The translations under genes and the position numbers were made by a program. 41,627 bases of DNA, from NCBI GenBank assembly GCA_000435495.1, contig FR884030.1, forward strand, positions 1 to 41,627. Direction: 5' to 3'. The DNA is from Firmicutes bacterium CAG:552 (GTDB taxonomy: Bacteria > Bacillota > Clostridia > Christensenellales > Pumilibacteraceae). Under the pieces are notes generated by a model. That model did not search any database and was not told the origin of the DNA. It saw only the letters and a program-made list of their open reading frames with translations. Shown in pieces: positions 24,932 to 34,382 of this stretch (the first letter of the stretch is position 1; each line of letters starts with the position of its first letter).

Positions 24932-25369
24932 TTATATTTTTTGAAGCTCTATGGTAATCGGACCGTCATTATGTTGAATTATCTGCATGTCTGCGCCGAA
25001 TACGCCCTTTTTGGTAGAAACCAGCTCGTTCATCTTGACGGCTGCGTAATCGTACATCGCTTTTGCTTTTTCAGGGACTTCCGCTCCGATAAAACTCGGT
25101 CTGTTACCGCCGCTCGTATCGGCGCACAATGTGAATTGCGAAATAAACAATACTTCACCGCCTACATCGATAACCGACAAATTCATCTTTCCGTTATCGT
25201 CTTCAAATATCCTCATTGCTGCGATTTTTTTTACCAAATAATCCGCCGAAGTCGATACATCTCCTTTTTCCACGCCTAAATAAACGCACAGTCCCTTATC
25301 TATTGCGCTAACGACATTTCCGCCTACATTGAGAACTGCGCTTTTTACCCTTTGCACAACCGCCTTCAT
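24932..25369 (-). CDS. dtd: D-aminoacyl-tRNA deacylase
   Basis: A 145-residue cytoplasmic enzyme, the normal family length, that frees D-amino acids (and glycine from mischarged tRNA-Ala) from tRNAs. The N-terminus MKAVVQRVKSA, the active-site motif SQFTL (77-81) and the cross-subunit motif GPIT (136-139; commonly GPVT) are present. NRPSF follows at about 89. The ATG overlaps the stop of the peptidase E-like gene by one base (TGATG), so it is the last gene of a coupled unit. A terminator follows. Confidence 0.95.
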   Translation of the reverse strand: MKAVVQRVKSAVLNVGGNVVSAIDKGLCVYLGVEKGDVSTSADYLVKKIAAMRIFEDDNGKMNLSVIDVGGEVLFISQFTLCADTSGGNRPSFIGAEVPEKAKAMYDYAAVKMNELVSTKKGVFGADMQIIQHNDGPITIELQKI

Positions 25370-26028
25370 CAGTTTAGCCTCCTTGCATTTCCTTCGTATT
25401 TAATCGGCTCTCCGTCCTCGAACACTACAAAACTGTCATTACCTATTGCGTAAGCGGGCGAAAAATTTCGGGCAACCGAATCGAACTCCGGGCGTTCGTC
25501 GTAATGCGGACACGCAATGCCCCTCAGATAACCTAACGCAGGCAGCAGTTTGTATTCGCTGCTTTCTCCTCTCATCATGTCGTAATCGGTGTAGGCCGTA
25601 TCGAACCAACAAACTGCACCTGCCGAAAGCCCGCACAATATAACGCCCCTTTCATAAGCGTCCTTTATAAGCGTGTCTATTCCTTTCTGTTTCCAAACGT
25701 CAAGCATAAACTTCGTATCGCCGCCGCCCACATATACGCAGTCCGCTTTATCGAATTTCGCTTTTATGTTTTCAAAATCGTTTTCGCCGTACACAAGCAA
25801 CCCTACTTCCGCCTTTATGTCAAAAATCGAAGTATACGTCTTACGAAAACTGTTAAAATACGGCATACTGTCATGGCTCGCCGTTCCCAAAAACAAAGCG
25901 CAGCCTCTTCCGCCTGCAGCTCGTCGTTTGATAAGTTCGGCTATATATCTGTCGGCAGCTATCGTCGTTTTGTCTTTAATAGAACCGCCGCCTATGGCTA
26001 CTATCGTTTTTTTTACAATCGTTTCCAC
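25369..26028 (-). CDS. Peptidase E-like protein (S51 family)
   Basis: A 219-residue serine peptidase of the class-I amidotransferase-like fold. Family members cleave Asp-X dipeptides or cyanophycin-like products. It shows AIGGGSI near the start, YVGGGDT (99-105), the nucleophile elbow GLSAGA (Ser135), and a later His in CPHYDERPEF. The start is GTG at 26028, with GAGAAGG nine bases upstream. It begins 17 bases after the protease stop and overlaps dtd by one base. The exact substrate cannot be told from sequence. Confidence 0.88.
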   Translation of the reverse strand: METIVKKTIVAIGGGSIKDKTTIAADRYIAELIKRRAAGGRGCALFLGTASHDSMPYFNSFRKTYTSIFDIKAEVGLLVYGENDFENIKAKFDKADCVYVGGGDTKFMLDVWKQKGIDTLIKDAYERGVILCGLSAGAVCWFDTAYTDYDMMRGESSEYKLLPALGYLRGIACPHYDERPEFDSVARNFSPAYAIGNDSFVVFEDGEPIKYEGNARRLN

Positions 26029-26045
26029 TATTGATACCTTCTCTA

Positions 26046-29000
26046 TTATCGATTAGCGCTGACCTTGACACGTCGTCTTTGCAAAACTACGGCTATTCCG
26101 CACATAGTTACGGCAAATATTCCTACAAAAGTAAGCCCGCCAAAATTTACGGTTGCACAGTCAAATAAGCCCTTTTTCTCCCATGCGGCGTAAACGGTCA
26201 CATCTTCTTCGCCGCTGCCGTCGTACGATATAGTACAGTCGGCGTCAACAAACCATCCGACAAAAGTATATCCTCGTCTTTTCGGAACGGGCAAATTTCG
26301 TTGTTCGTCATAACGATACCTTATAACGTCGGGATTTTCTCCGTTCATTGCGTCATACGTTACGGTTACGTATTCTTTTATCCACTTAGCGTACAAAACG
26401 ACGTCGGCGTCCGGCATATCGAAGTCCTCGGCTACCTCCGTAAACTTGTAGTCCTTATACAATCCGAGCAGCACGTATCCTTGCTTAACCGGCGTAACGT
26501 CTGACAAAGCGACCCTGTCGCCGTAAGCAAATTCTTTTTGCTCTTGCTCTCCGTTTATTTTCACCTTGCTTACTATAGGAGTCCATCTTGCGTAAAGAGT
26601 ACAACTTCTCGAAGGAACGAACGTTACTTCGCTGCCGCCATGCTCACTGTCGTACCACTTTAACGTATACCCTTTACGAACGGAAGAGGGAATTTTATCG
26701 CCAAACTTAAACTTTGCCGAAGCTACGGGCGAGCCTTCTCCAACTTCGAAAGAAATATCGTAATAAATTGCTTTCCACTTTGCGATAGCTTTGCCGCTGC
26801 CGAAGAAGAACGTTTCTTTTTTTACGCCTTCGTCATCAAACCAACCCAAAAATTCGTAACCTTCTTTTTCTATTTCGGGCGGAACAGCCTCCTGCGACAT
26901 ATCTCCGTTTTGAGCAGACACAAGTTTGCCGTCGCTGTAAAATTCTGACGTCCAGGTTCTTTCGCCAAAGGCAACTCCCTGCCATGCTACGAAGTCGAAT
27001 CCGTCTGCGACGTTACGTTTGTCTATCGTTATGCTTGCCAGTGACGGATAAGGATGATCCCCGACTGCAAATGCCGAAAAAGGCACTTCGAGCGTAGGCG
27101 CTCTGTCCCCGTCATACTCTATTTTTTGAAGCATCGGACATTTTGCGAAAGCGTTGTAGCCGATACGCTTAAGCGAACTCGGTAAAGTCACGGTTTTCAG
27201 CGACGGTGAAGCGAACGCTCCTTCGTGTATTCTCGTGGTTCCTTCTTTGACCGTTAAACTTTCTTTGGAACCGCCATACGAAAGAAGAACAAGCTTGCCG
27301 TCGCCGCTATTTGCGTAAGTAGCCCCGTCGTATGCGACTTTAGTATAGTTAGCATATCTGTCGGCAGCCGCCTCGTATTTTCCACCGGACGTTGCGTAAT
27401 TAAACGTCTTTTCGGTAAAAGTCAGCGCATCTTCTATAGCAAACACGGATTCGTTAAAAGCATAATCTATAACGCAAACGTAAAGCTTCTGGTCGTCCGA
27501 AGACCTTACCGTATTTTCGAAAGACGATACCGGGATATCTACCGATGCGTTTTCTCCGGCTCCGTCCCCGAATACAGGCGTATAAAAGTCATTGCCGTTT
27601 GCACTTACCAAATTGCCGTTGCTTAAGCAATAAAGTTTTACGGCTTGAACATAGTGATTATCGACTACGTCCAAAGTTATATTATTACCGTTTATTTTTG
27701 CGCTGCTAAGCATCGGTTTTTCGTAATCGACGGTAACTTTCATATCCGGTTCGTTACCGAAAAAGTCGTTATCGTACACCGAAGTCGCTTTCGCTTTGAC
27801 GCTTAGTACCGTACCGCTCGGCAATGTACAGCCGCCGCAATCAAACTCGCCCGGAGTGAACGGAGCAGACAACGTCCACAACCCGTTTTTCGCATTTTTT
27901 GCGTAGCTTCGCGCAACTTTACGCACACCGTCGTTTTTTCCAGCAGTCCAGTACACTTCTCCGGTATCCGCATCTTCTATTTGCATATAAGCAGTGTTTA
28001 CCGAACGTAATAAAGCCGTTTTGAAGTATTTAAGACTGCTGAGATTGTAAGTTTGATTGTTTTGATAGCTATAATTTATTGCAAGTTTTTTCTTATCCCC
28101 GCTTAAAATTTTATTTTGACTATCGGTATATGCTACGGTGTCGTACGGATACGCAAACTTACCCAAGGCACGGAGTTGAACGTTATTATCTTTATCGGCA
28201 AATTCAGCGTATAAGGCGCCGTCGTGAAGTTTTCCGTCGCAGTCATCGTATATTGTGTAATCGAACGCAGAAGCTTCGTTCCAATCGCCGTAAAAACCTA
28301 AAAACGGAATGTTGAGATTTGCTACGGATGCCGAACCCGTCAAATACACGAAGCCTTCTACAAACATGCCGTTACGAAAAGCCGCTAATCTGTTAATTTC
28401 TTCGTCTTCGCTTGACGGAAGCGACAACGTTACGTTTATCGTCCTACTTTCGCCGCCGGGTACGCTTACGGAAGTTATCGTTTCGCCTTCCGATTCAAAA
28501 ACGGCTTTTATACTCTGCGATACAATCGCCACCGTCTTATCCAATGTTTCGTCTACGTAGTACATTTCGCCGTTGTATGTAAGCTCGGTACTTGCCTTTG
28601 CCGACAAAGAATACGTAACCGTGTCCGTTCCGAAGTTATTTACGTTAAACTTAAATTTGTACACTCCATTCTTCTCGGGATCGTCGCCAAGCTCAATCTT
28701 TGGCTTTTTGCACCCGTCCACGCTCAAATAAGCAGTCGTTCTTATTGCCTGCCGGATATTGGCGAATCCTGCACCTTGTACTCTCGGCGAATACGGAGCA
28801 CCGCTTCCGCAAACGGTCGCCGTACACATAAGAAGTTCGTTTATTCGTTTTACCAACTCTGCTCCGCTTAAGTCCGGCCATCGTTCTTTAACTACCTGTC
28901 TCATTATCGCCGCATGTCCGGCTACCGAAGGTGACGCCATTGATGTTCCGCTTTTTGCCCCATACGCCGACGTCGAACCTGCTATAGCCGATTTTACAGA

Positions 29001-30401
29001 CGAACCGAGGGAAGCTATTTCCGGCTTCAGCATAAGCTCGCTGTTAGGTCCCCACGAAGTGCTCGACGAATTCTTTTTATCGGCGGAAAAATTTGCTACC
29101 GCCATCATATCTTCGGCACTTGCCGGCGAGCCTACTGTAGCCGTATCCGGCAAATCGGATATGCCCATTTTCGACGAATACCAGTTTTTTGATGCTCTAC
29201 CGCTGTTTCCTGCGGCGGCAATTACATTAACGCCTGCAGCCGTTGCCGCAGCCATGGTCTTATCCAAAATGGATGACTTCGCAAAACCCTGTGAGCTGGA
29301 AGCTATACTTAAGTTAATAACGTCGGCGCCCAACTTTACAGCATCTTCTATTGCGCTGCTGTATATGCTTACGGTTGTGTACTCGCTTTTGTCTTCGAAT
29401 ATCTTAAATATCATAAGCTGCGCCGACGGAGCTACACCGACAAATTTCGAACTGCCTATTTTGTTATTGTTTCCTGCTGCAATGCCCGCTACATGCAATC
29501 CGTGATCCGAATTCACCGCTAATGTAGCGTCACCGTCTCGATCGGCGTAGTCGTAAGAAAATACGATTTTGTTGTTCTTAAACAAACCGGCAGCGTCGAA
29601 TCCGTCGTCTTTAGCTATTGTCAAAGAAGAAACGAGCTTGCTCGTATAATAATCCGCTCCCTTTATCTTGGCTGTTTCCGTATTTACAGCTCTTGCGTTG
29701 AAGGCTTCGTGATTGTAATTTATTCCCGTATCTAGAATAGCTATAACCTGACCTTCTCCCTTTTGCGCAAGGGAGCTTGTATCTATAATGTTGTTGTCGT
29801 TTATACGAAGCGCATCGGTGCCGGACGGAGTAGCCGAAGAATCATCGGAAGCGCAGGCATTTTCGTTCGTTTCGTCGCCTGCAGTATCCTCGGTAGGGAT
29901 AATCGCTTCCAAATCGTCGATACTGCAGTATGCCTCGTCAAGTTCGATTTCGACAACTCCTTCTACCGAAAGAATATTTTCTATTTCGCCGTAATTTACC
30001 TTAGCCGAAAATCCGTTGAAAACAGCGGAGTAATCGGAAACGATTTGTAAGGAAGGCGCAGCTTTTTTTGACATACGTTTTACATTTTCTCTAACAGAAG
30101 CGAGTCTGCGCATTTTTAAAGCGGCACTGTTTCCGGTCAAAAAGGAGGCGAACTCTTCTTCCCTGTCTTCCGACGCATAAACGTCTGCCATACCGTCGCC
30201 TAATCTGACGATTATTCCCACTTCTTCGTCGGCGGCAAAATCGAGATCGAGCGACGACTCGTTAGGCAATACAGTGCCTTTGGTAACGTCGTAAATACCG
30301 CCGCCCGTAACATAAGCCACACTATTTGTTCCGACCATCGATACAGTCGATATTACGGAAGCTATAAGCATTATTGCCACAATTCTTACAAACGTTTTCA
30401 T
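26046..30401 (-). CDS. Large surface subtilisin-like protease with leucine-rich and InlB-type repeats
   Basis: A 1451-residue exported S8 serine protease. An N-terminal signal helix (about 5-28) is followed by a likely propeptide (about 60-160). The catalytic domain (about 205-560) has a full triad: Asp224 in AILDTG, His300 in DHGLHVAG, Ser487 in GTSMASP, and Asn399 in AAAGNSG. A Fn3-like/C5a-peptidase-like region follows (about 570-1000). One LRR_5 unit lies near 1110-1160 (HEGAFASPSL, IGYNAFAKCPML). Three to four InlB B-repeats follow (GYEFLGWF, GYVLLGLY, GYTFVGWFVDADC; about 1190-1415), then a C-terminal membrane helix and basic tail. GAGGAGG precedes the ATG. It starts a three-gene unit with a peptidase E homologue and dtd. 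Host-protein degradation or processing of surface proteins is plausible. Confidence 0.93.
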   Translation of the reverse strand: MKTFVRIVAIMLIASVISTVSMVGTNSVAYVTGGGIYDVTKGTVLPNESSLDLDFAADEEVGIIVRLGDGMADVYASEDREEEFASFLTGNSAALKMRRLASVRENVKRMSKKAAPSLQIVSDYSAVFNGFSAKVNYGEIENILSVEGVVEIELDEAYCSIDDLEAIIPTEDTAGDETNENACASDDSSATPSGTDALRINDNNIIDTSSLAQKGEGQVIAILDTGINYNHEAFNARAVNTETAKIKGADYYTSKLVSSLTIAKDDGFDAAGLFKNNKIVFSYDYADRDGDATLAVNSDHGLHVAGIAAGNNNKIGSSKFVGVAPSAQLMIFKIFEDKSEYTTVSIYSSAIEDAVKLGADVINLSIASSSQGFAKSSILDKTMAAATAAGVNVIAAAGNSGRASKNWYSSKMGISDLPDTATVGSPASAEDMMAVANFSADKKNSSSTSWGPNSELMLKPEIASLGSSVKSAIAGSTSAYGAKSGTSMASPSVAGHAAIMRQVVKERWPDLSGAELVKRINELLMCTATVCGSGAPYSPRVQGAGFANIRQAIRTTAYLSVDGCKKPKIELGDDPEKNGVYKFKFNVNNFGTDTVTYSLSAKASTELTYNGEMYYVDETLDKTVAIVSQSIKAVFESEGETITSVSVPGGESRTINVTLSLPSSEDEEINRLAAFRNGMFVEGFVYLTGSASVANLNIPFLGFYGDWNEASAFDYTIYDDCDGKLHDGALYAEFADKDNNVQLRALGKFAYPYDTVAYTDSQNKILSGDKKKLAINYSYQNNQTYNLSSLKYFKTALLRSVNTAYMQIEDADTGEVYWTAGKNDGVRKVARSYAKNAKNGLWTLSAPFTPGEFDCGGCTLPSGTVLSVKAKATSVYDNDFFGNEPDMKVTVDYEKPMLSSAKINGNNITLDVVDNHYVQAVKLYCLSNGNLVSANGNDFYTPVFGDGAGENASVDIPVSSFENTVRSSDDQKLYVCVIDYAFNESVFAIEDALTFTEKTFNYATSGGKYEAAADRYANYTKVAYDGATYANSGDGKLVLLSYGGSKESLTVKEGTTRIHEGAFASPSLKTVTLPSSLKRIGYNAFAKCPMLQKIEYDGDRAPTLEVPFSAFAVGDHPYPSLASITIDKRNVADGFDFVAWQGVAFGERTWTSEFYSDGKLVSAQNGDMSQEAVPPEIEKEGYEFLGWFDDEGVKKETFFFGSGKAIAKWKAIYYDISFEVGEGSPVASAKFKFGDKIPSSVRKGYTLKWYDSEHGGSEVTFVPSRSCTLYARWTPIVSKVKINGEQEQKEFAYGDRVALSDVTPVKQGYVLLGLYKDYKFTEVAEDFDMPDADVVLYAKWIKEYVTVTYDAMNGENPDVIRYRYDEQRNLPVPKRRGYTFVGWFVDADCTISYDGSGEEDVTVYAAWEKKGLFDCATVNFGGLTFVGIFAVTMCGIAVVLQRRRVKVSANR

Positions 30402-30438
30402 TACATCCTCCTCAGATACGTCCGATATGACATCGTAT

Positions 30439-30467
30439 ATTGTAACATATTATACAACTCAAATCAA
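30439..30467 (-). promoter_or_regulatory. Sigma-A promoter of the protease operon
   Basis: Minus-strand -35 TTGATT (30462-30467), 17-bp spacer, -10 TACAAT (30439-30444), about 40 bases before the start codon. Confidence 0.75.
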
Positions 30468-30629
30468 CAAATTTCCGTGATTTTTTGTTATAACGGCGAT
30501 ATTGTATATGCTAAGAAAAATAATCTCGCTTCTTGTGAACGTAATACTTTGCGTTATTTATTTGAATACTCAAAGATAAAAATAACATGGTATTTTTTAA
30601 AAGTTCGTTTTTGCCTCCGGCGCATAAAA

Positions 30630-30661
30630 AATTGCCGGCGAGAATAATCTCGTCGGCAATT
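30630..30661 (-). terminator. Intrinsic terminator of the tryptophanase gene
   Basis: A 14-bp stem with one G-T pair (30630-30643 with 30648-30661) and a four-base loop. It is followed on the minus strand by a T run, 26 bases after the stop codon. Confidence 0.9.
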
Positions 30662-30686
30662 CGTCGTTTCGATTTTTGCAATAAAA

Positions 30687-32066
30687 TTAGTCAACGTATT
30701 CGAGTTTACCTGTAAAGTGGCGAAGTACGGGAGCTTCTTCAACTATTTTAAGTCCCTTTATCTCGCTTGCATGTTTTTTAACTTCGACAAGTGCGTCGAT
30801 GATTACGTCAAGATGCGCTCTGGTGTAAACTCTGCGAGCAATACAGAAACGAGTGAATTCGAACGCCGATTGCTGCTCTTTATGCGTAACAGGATCTCTG
30901 TCAAGCATATAAGAACCGATATCGCAGCCTCTGATGCCGGCTTCTACGTACATTGCTACAGCAAGAGCCTGCGCAGGATACTGATACCAAGGAATATGCG
31001 GAAGAAGTTTTTTCGCATCGATAAAGATTGCGTGTCCGCCTACGGGAGCCTGATACGGGATACCTTCTTCGTCGAGTCGAGCGCCGAGGTATTCGAGCTG
31101 ACCGATACGATAACGAAGGAAATCTTCTTCGATACCTTCCTTAAGGCCGATTGCCAAAGCTTCGAGATCTCTGCCCGACATACCGCCGTAAGTGATAAAA
31201 CCTTCAAACGAAATACAACGCTGCTTAATCTTTTCGAATACCTTAGCATCTCGAGTACCGATCAAACCGCCCATATTTACTATAGCGTCTTTCTTGGACG
31301 ACATCGTAAAATAATCTGCGCAATCGAAGCATGCCCTGATAATCTCTTTAACGGAAGCGTCTTTAAACTCGGGCTCTCTCATCTTAACGAACCAAGAGTT
31401 TTCGGCATAACGAGCCGCATCGATCATAAAGGGTATGCCTGCTTCTTTTGCGATTTTACTTGCTTCTCTGATGTTAGCAACGGATACCGGCTGACCGCCT
31501 GCGGAGTTATTGGTTATAGTCATTACGATAACGCCTATATTCTCTGCACCGTACTCTTTGATAAGTCTCTTTAATTTTTCACAGTCCATATTGCCCTTAA
31601 ACGGAGCTCTGACCGAAGTATCCAATGCATCTGCATTTACACAGTCGATGGGTATAGAACCTGCCAAAGCGGTATGCGCTCTGGTCGTATCGAAAAACAT
31701 GTTGGCTATAGCGTATTTTTTACCCTCCAAAAGAATGGGAAGCAAAACTTTTTCGGCTGCTCTGCCTTGGTGAACGGGCTGAATATAAGGCATGCCGAAA
31801 ATATCCGTAGCCGACTCTATAACGTGCTGATAGCTAACAGCACCCGCATACGACTCGTCGCCGAGCATAACGCCTGCCCACTGATTGGTACTCATAGCGT
31901 TAGTGCCGCTGTCGGTAAGACAGTCGATATAAACGTCTTGAGCGTTAAGACCAAAAAGGTTATAATGTGCAGCCTTAATCTTTTCTTCTCTTTCTTTCCT
32001 CGTCAACATCTTAAGAGGCTCTACGCTCTTAATACGAAACGGTTCGGGAATATAAGTTGGTTTCAT
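30687..32066 (-). CDS. tnaA: Tryptophanase (tryptophan indole-lyase)
   Basis: A 459-residue PLP-dependent beta-eliminating lyase that turns tryptophan into indole, pyruvate and ammonia. The two sister enzymes differ at known positions. Here FFDTT (Asp126) matches Asp137 of the Escherichia coli enzyme, where tyrosine phenol-lyase has Thr124. CDIGS (Ile383) matches Ile396, where the lyase has the phenol-binding Arg381. LRHFT (His450) matches His463, where the lyase has Phe448. All three favour tryptophanase, although the N-terminus (DSGTNAMSTNQWAG) resembles the tyrosine enzyme. The PLP lysine is Lys259 in SSKKD. AAGGAG precedes the ATG. The gene is alone, with its own promoter and terminator. 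No TnaC-type leader peptide is seen in the short upstream space. Confidence 0.92.
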   Translation of the reverse strand: MKPTYIPEPFRIKSVEPLKMLTRKEREEKIKAAHYNLFGLNAQDVYIDCLTDSGTNAMSTNQWAGVMLGDESYAGAVSYQHVIESATDIFGMPYIQPVHQGRAAEKVLLPILLEGKKYAIANMFFDTTRAHTALAGSIPIDCVNADALDTSVRAPFKGNMDCEKLKRLIKEYGAENIGVIVMTITNNSAGGQPVSVANIREASKIAKEAGIPFMIDAARYAENSWFVKMREPEFKDASVKEIIRACFDCADYFTMSSKKDAIVNMGGLIGTRDAKVFEKIKQRCISFEGFITYGGMSGRDLEALAIGLKEGIEEDFLRYRIGQLEYLGARLDEEGIPYQAPVGGHAIFIDAKKLLPHIPWYQYPAQALAVAMYVEAGIRGCDIGSYMLDRDPVTHKEQQSAFEFTRFCIARRVYTRAHLDVIIDALVEVKKHASEIKGLKIVEEAPVLRHFTGKLEYVD

Positions 32067-32095
32067 AATTTTCTCCTTATTTTAGTTTCTTACTT

Positions 32096-32125
32096 ATTTT
32101 AACATTTCCCGTTTTGAATCGTCAA
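32096..32125 (-). promoter_or_regulatory. Sigma-A-type promoter of tnaA
   Basis: Minus-strand -35 TTGACG (32120-32125), 18-bp spacer, -10 TAAAAT (32096-32101). The leader would be only about 25 bases, too short for a tna-like attenuator. Confidence 0.75.
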
Positions 32126-32140
32126 CTGCCTAAAAAAGAT

Positions 32141-33310
32141 TTACACAATTTTTGTATTTATTTTATATTTAATTTGCACATTATGCAACAAATCTTCTTT
32201 ATTTCCGTAAAATTTGTATTGCTTGCCACTTTGCTTATAAAAAGCGTTTTGCAGCCCCAAAGCGTCGCAATCGAAATAACGACACTCCGTCAAAGCTCTT
32301 TCGATGCGTTCCTTAACCATCTCTTCGGCTCGCTTTTGCATCGCTTTTTTTATTTTAGCGTCGTTTATATCCTTATCTGCCCTTGCGACAGCCGCCCTCG
32401 TCTGAGTTTCCAAAACAAACCCGACCTCTATAGTAACGGTGGGAGCGTCGCCTAGGTCTGCTTTTAAAGAAAAACTTTTGTTCCTTATTTCGGTAGGAAC
32501 GGAATCTATCTTTTCTTCGTCTAAGACAATATCGGATATCTCAAAAAATCCGCTGTCGCTTTTTTTGTCGAAAACCGTTATGCCCTTAGTCGCCTCTTCG
32601 CTCAGTTTGCCGACTCGCACCCCGTTTTTGAATAACGCAGCCCGTTCGATAGGCGCAAGCATCGGTGCTTTTGAGTTTCCGCCGCCATCCCCGTTACCGC
32701 TTATTCCGCCGTAAGCTTTCCCGTCAAACGCTACGATCGGCACAGTGCAGGAAGAACTCGGAAGATTGGTTTCCGACAAAAAATTCAATGCGGAAGTAAC
32801 CTTAACAAACGCCGACTTGTCCGAAAAATTTATTACGTCATTAAGTCCCGAGCCGTTTACCATAGAAAATTCGTTAAGTTTTTCCATAAATTCCGTCGCT
32901 TCACCGTCACAGGTTAGCAATGTTATTTGCGGACTGATGTACCCGGCGGACAGCAAATAGTCGAGATGCTCGCTAAATCCCTTTTTGCTTAATTGCTCGC
33001 CTATAATCATTACGCCGCAATGAGACAGTTCCATTTCGGTTCCGGACATCTTTGCCAAATTGGCTAACGCCTCGGGGCAATCGGCTCCGGTTGAATTTAT
33101 AGTAAGCAACTCCGCTCCGCCCTCTTTTTTTTGCGTAGCCACGATGAGTTCGATCGTCATTATAAGCTCTTCGCCTTTTGCGTCAAGTGCCATAACGCTT
33201 ACAAGAGCTTTGTCGTCTATGCTCGCATTATCTCTTGCCGGAAATACGAACACCAAACAAGCGAATACAATCAACACTATTTTATATATCAGCGTTTTTT
33301 TCTTGTACAT
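32141..33310 (-). CDS. gerC: Ger(x)C spore germination protein
   Basis: A 389-residue C subunit of a germinant receptor, normally a lipoprotein on the outer side of the spore inner membrane. Family features include VSVMALDAKGEE near the start, MTIELIVATQ, SHCGVMIIGEQLSKKG and a long acidic/basic C-terminal helix (about 315-365). The N-terminal helix is clear, but the usual lipobox and following GCWD-type motif are missing. The only cysteine there (Cys18, in VFAC) is a poor lipobox, so it may be anchored by the helix. AGGAGG precedes the ATG. The start overlaps gerB by 29 bases. It is last in the gerA-gerB-gerC operon. Confidence 0.9.
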   Translation of the reverse strand: MYKKKTLIYKIVLIVFACLVFVFPARDNASIDDKALVSVMALDAKGEELIMTIELIVATQKKEGGAELLTINSTGADCPEALANLAKMSGTEMELSHCGVMIIGEQLSKKGFSEHLDYLLSAGYISPQITLLTCDGEATEFMEKLNEFSMVNGSGLNDVINFSDKSAFVKVTSALNFLSETNLPSSSCTVPIVAFDGKAYGGISGNGDGGGNSKAPMLAPIERAALFKNGVRVGKLSEEATKGITVFDKKSDSGFFEISDIVLDEEKIDSVPTEIRNKSFSLKADLGDAPTVTIEVGFVLETQTRAAVARADKDINDAKIKKAMQKRAEEMVKERIERALTECRYFDCDALGLQNAFYKQSGKQYKFYGNKEDLLHNVQIKYKINTKIV

Positions 33311-34382
33311 GCTTCCTCCTTTTTATCAAAGACGCCGTTATCAGGATAAGCGGAAGCAACACCTCCGTAAATATACATATATATCGAGGCCACCCCGTAC
33401 AAAGACTCAGCAAAGAGCTTTTGTCCGAAAAGAACAGCTCGCACATTACCATAAGCACGGCAGCGGCGGCAATCGAAAACCAAACTATCTTTTTGGCTCC
33501 GAAGATAATTCGCAGGAATTCGGCTATTACATAAAAACTTATAAACATTTGTATAAACACCGATACTATCCATATGCAAAACACGGGAATATCGAACCTT
33601 CCGTACAAATAGCTGCCCGACGAATACAAAACCATATTGCTTAAATTATGTCCATATTCGATTATAGAAGGATAATCGCCGTAAGTGGCAAACATGACTA
33701 TAGCAAAATACATTACCGCAACCGAAGAAACTGCGGCATACAGCATGTTTCTTGCTATAAATTTTTTTTCGGATTTTACCTCGCCTGTAAATACAAGTAG
33801 CACTGCAACGTCTCCGAACCACAACGGAAAAAGGCGCAAACACTCGCCGGTACCTTCGGTCTCTAACGGCATCAGTCCGCTTATATCCAAATTTTTTATA
33901 GTCAGCATAAAAAGCAGTATGAGCGCACCTACAACGAAGGGAAAGAACAACTGTGCCATTCGAGCGAACGACCGCAAACCCTTAAGCGAAAACAGCACAA
34001 ACACTACAAGCAATGCCGCAAGCGACACTCCGAAGTCCACGCTGCCCAAAGTGGACGTACTAAAAAACATTCTTACTTCGCCAAGCATCAATACGAGCTT
34101 TATAAAAAGTATGACTATAATTACCGCCAATATAATCCTGGTTACAATCTTGCCAAAGACGCTCTGCATTACCTGCAAAAAGGTTTTGCCGGGATTAAGT
34201 TTTATAGCAATCAATACGAGCAGAATTTCCGACAACTCTATCAAAACGAAAATCAACATAGGTATCCACCCGTTTCTGCCTGCATAAATCAAAAACAAAC
34301 CGGGAACCATAAATATTTTTAATGCCATAACAGACATAAAAATCAAAGCTGTCATTTGTTTTGAATTTACCGCTTTTTCCAT
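33282..34382 (-). CDS. gerB: GerB-type spore germination permease
   Basis: A 366-residue integral membrane subunit with about ten helices, in the amino acid/polyamine/organocation fold. It binds the germinant in known receptors. The N-terminus (VNSKQMTALIFMSVMAL), the RNGWIPMLI loop and the FPLWFGDVAVLLVFTGE-like central region (near 195-210) follow the family. AAGGAGG precedes the ATG. The start overlaps the gerA end by 16 bases. Confidence 0.92.
   Translation of the reverse strand: MEKAVNSKQMTALIFMSVMALKIFMVPGLFLIYAGRNGWIPMLIFVLIELSEILLVLIAIKLNPGKTFLQVMQSVFGKIVTRIILAVIIVILFIKLVLMLGEVRMFFSTSTLGSVDFGVSLAALLVVFVLFSLKGLRSFARMAQLFFPFVVGALILLFMLTIKNLDISGLMPLETEGTGECLRLFPLWFGDVAVLLVFTGEVKSEKKFIARNMLYAAVSSVAVMYFAIVMFATYGDYPSIIEYGHNLSNMVLYSSGSYLYGRFDIPVFCIWIVSVFIQMFISFYVIAEFLRIIFGAKKIVWFSIAAAAVLMVMCELFFSDKSSLLSLCTGWPRYICIFTEVLLPLILITASLIKRRKHVQEKNADI

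Noticed and set aside
30717..31574. A 285-codon plus-strand frame
   Set aside because: It is the antisense shadow of the tryptophanase gene, which has clear catalytic motifs.
30687..32066. Tyrosine phenol-lyase as the product
   Set aside because: The phenol-binding arginine and the Thr and Phe that mark that enzyme are replaced by Ile383, Asp126 and His450, as in tryptophanase.
32067..32140. A TnaC-like leader peptide before tryptophanase
   Set aside because: The space is under 80 bases, is filled by the promoter, and has no short frame with a conserved Trp codon.
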